Positions 5,572 through 6,581 of a DNA stretch of 6,581 nt are shown in pieces. Each line of letters begins with the position of its first letter. Position 1 is the stretch's first letter. Made by a program: the position numbers and the translations under genes. Source of the DNA: Clostridia bacterium (GTDB lineage Bacteria; Bacillota; Clostridia; UBA1381); contig CAADSR010000215.1 of assembly GCA_900751685.1 (NCBI GenBank), positions 1-6,581 of the forward strand. Reading direction: 5' to 3'. The notes under the pieces were generated by a model that saw nothing but the letters and a program-made list of their open reading frames with translations, was not told the origin of the DNA and searched no databases.

Positions 5572-6581
5572 TCATGCCCTTTTCAGGACCGTTTTCATTT
5601 CACGGACAGAAATAGCATTCGTTAAAAGAAGCATCAGTGCATACACTGCCAATCCGGCGGTGGACACGATGGCCAGATACAGAAAATTGTTTTGGCACAC
5701 GGACGCTACCGGCATTTGGATGCAATACATGAACCCACCCATAACCAGGGAAGAAATCACCGGTTTTATCAGTATTTCCATTAAATTGTATTTTAAACCT
5801 AAAGTTTTGCCTGCTCCCCATAAATTTAACAGCATCAGCACCCCATAGCTGATATCCGCACTTAAAACAGCTCCATTGATGTTCAGCTCCGGCATACGGA
5901 TCAAAACCACATTCCCGATCAATTTAAGGATGCACCCCACCAGCATGTACCAGAAGGATAGGCCGATCTTTCCTGCTGATTGCAGTACCGACGCCGCCAG
6001 CTGTCCCATACAGATCATAACAATGCAAGGGGAAAGCAGCCGGAGCATTTGTGCAGACGCCGCATTGTGAAACAGCACATTGAGGATCTTATCCGCATAC
6101 AGGTACACAATAACGGCGCAAGGGAGGGTGGCCAGCATTGTGATCCGGAACCCCATCGACGCTGCCATTTGTGCCCGGCCCTTATTGCCGACCGCCAAAG
6201 CTCCCGCAATGACCGGCAGGATACTCACACCAAAGGTCGCTAAAATCCCCACGGGAAGGTGGAAAATGGTCAGGGCATAACCGGAATAGGCTCCGTACAG
6301 CCACCGCGCGCCGTCCATATCAATTCTTAAAGTGTTTGTCAAAGAATCAAAGATCTTTGTAAATCCCCCGTACTGCCCTAAAAATCCGGCGGCTGATTCC
6401 GGCGTAAAACGGATCTCCATGAGCTGGGAACGGATCAAACTAATATCGATCAGGGACAAAACATTTGACACGACAGAGGCCAGCAGCAATGGCAGGGCAA
6501 TGACCATTAAATTCCCCATGATCTTGCGGCTAGTGGAAGCCGCTTTTTTCTTTGCGTCCCTGGGACGGTTTGGAAAGTACA
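5572..6581 (-). CDS. SpoVB/YabM-type polysaccharide flippase (5' end off window)
   Basis: The frame is open through the right edge. There are 335 residues before the stop, and the first 20 lie upstream of the first in-window ATG (6519) and begin with a basic linker (RPRDAKKKAASTSRKI). This is the C-terminal part of a MOP-superfamily, MurJ/SpoVB-like exporter of about a dozen TM helices. Family-like stretches, numbered from the edge, are LYGAYSGYALTIFHLP (94-109), LQSAGKIGL (199-207) and GCILKLIGNVVLIRMP (215-230) followed by NINGA (233-237). Such proteins flip lipid-linked saccharides across the membrane. SpoVB acts in spore cortex synthesis, and the gene in this position in Bacillus subtilis is yabM, whose substrate is not firmly known. 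The stop overlaps the longest possible mazG frame by ATGA. Confidence 0.9.
   Translation of the reverse strand, partial: YFPNRPRDAKKKAASTSRKIMGNLMVIALPLLLASVVSNVLSLIDISLIRSQLMEIRFTPESAAGFLGQYGGFTKIFDSLTNTLRIDMDGARWLYGAYSGYALTIFHLPVGILATFGVSILPVIAGALAVGNKGRAQMAASMGFRITMLATLPCAVIVYLYADKILNVLFHNAASAQMLRLLSPCIVMICMGQLAASVLQSAGKIGLSFWYMLVGCILKLIGNVVLIRMPELNINGAVLSADISYGVLMLLNLWGAGKTLGLKYNLMEILIKPVISSLVMGGFMYCIQMPVASVCQNNFLYLAIVSTAGLAVYALMLLLTNAISVREMKTVLKRA

Noticed and set aside
6520..6581. Treating ATG 6519 as the flippase start
   Set aside because: The frame stays open to the edge, the upstream residues look like a normal cytoplasmic linker, and 315 residues is far short of the usual length of about 500.

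Overview
The window reads as a chromosomal segment of an endospore-forming member of the Clostridia (Firmicutes). It carries the gene order spoVB/yabM-type flippase, mazG, rqcP (yabO), yabP, yabQ, divIC, yabR. This matches the order known from Bacillus subtilis (yabM-yabN-yabO-yabP-yabQ-divIC-yabR), with an HU gene inserted between mazG and rqcP. All recognisable genes lie on the minus strand, so transcription runs from the right edge (6581) to the left edge (1). The moderate GC content, strong AGGAGG-type ribosome binding sites and the sporulation genes yabP and yabQ fit this placement. Genus cannot be decided from the sequence.

Layout, in transcription order. The window opens inside a multi-pass polysaccharide flippase of the SpoVB/YabM type whose N-terminus is off the right edge (5572-6581). 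Next comes a two-domain MazG pyrophosphohydrolase, for which an internal extended -10 promoter and a Shine-Dalgarno sequence argue for a GTG start at 5506. HU (4297-4572) has its own near-consensus promoter and a 17-bp hairpin terminator. After it come rqcP, a candidate sigma-E promoter, and then yabP, yabQ, divIC and yabR, spaced 9 to 14 bases apart. The last group, behind a 13-bp hairpin, is an esterase of the tributyrin-esterase/esterase D type (1455-2219) and a large multi-pass membrane protein (1-1445). The membrane protein is open through the left edge, and its motifs recall the WsfD-like glycan membrane proteins.

Functionally the core mixes housekeeping and sporulation: nucleotide-pool sanitation (MazG), nucleoid architecture (HU), rescue of stalled large ribosomal subunits (RqcP), septum formation (DivIC), an S1-domain RNA-binding protein (YabR), and spore morphogenesis (YabP, YabQ, possibly the flippase). 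The esterase and membrane protein are not part of the classical cluster and look like an attached glycan or cell-envelope module.

No mobile element, CRISPR array, tRNA or rRNA was seen, and no intergenic gap exceeds about 160 bases. I found no clearly new system. The most worthwhile points are the esterase plus membrane-protein pair, the leader hairpins in front of the esterase, and the promoter-based correction of the mazG start.
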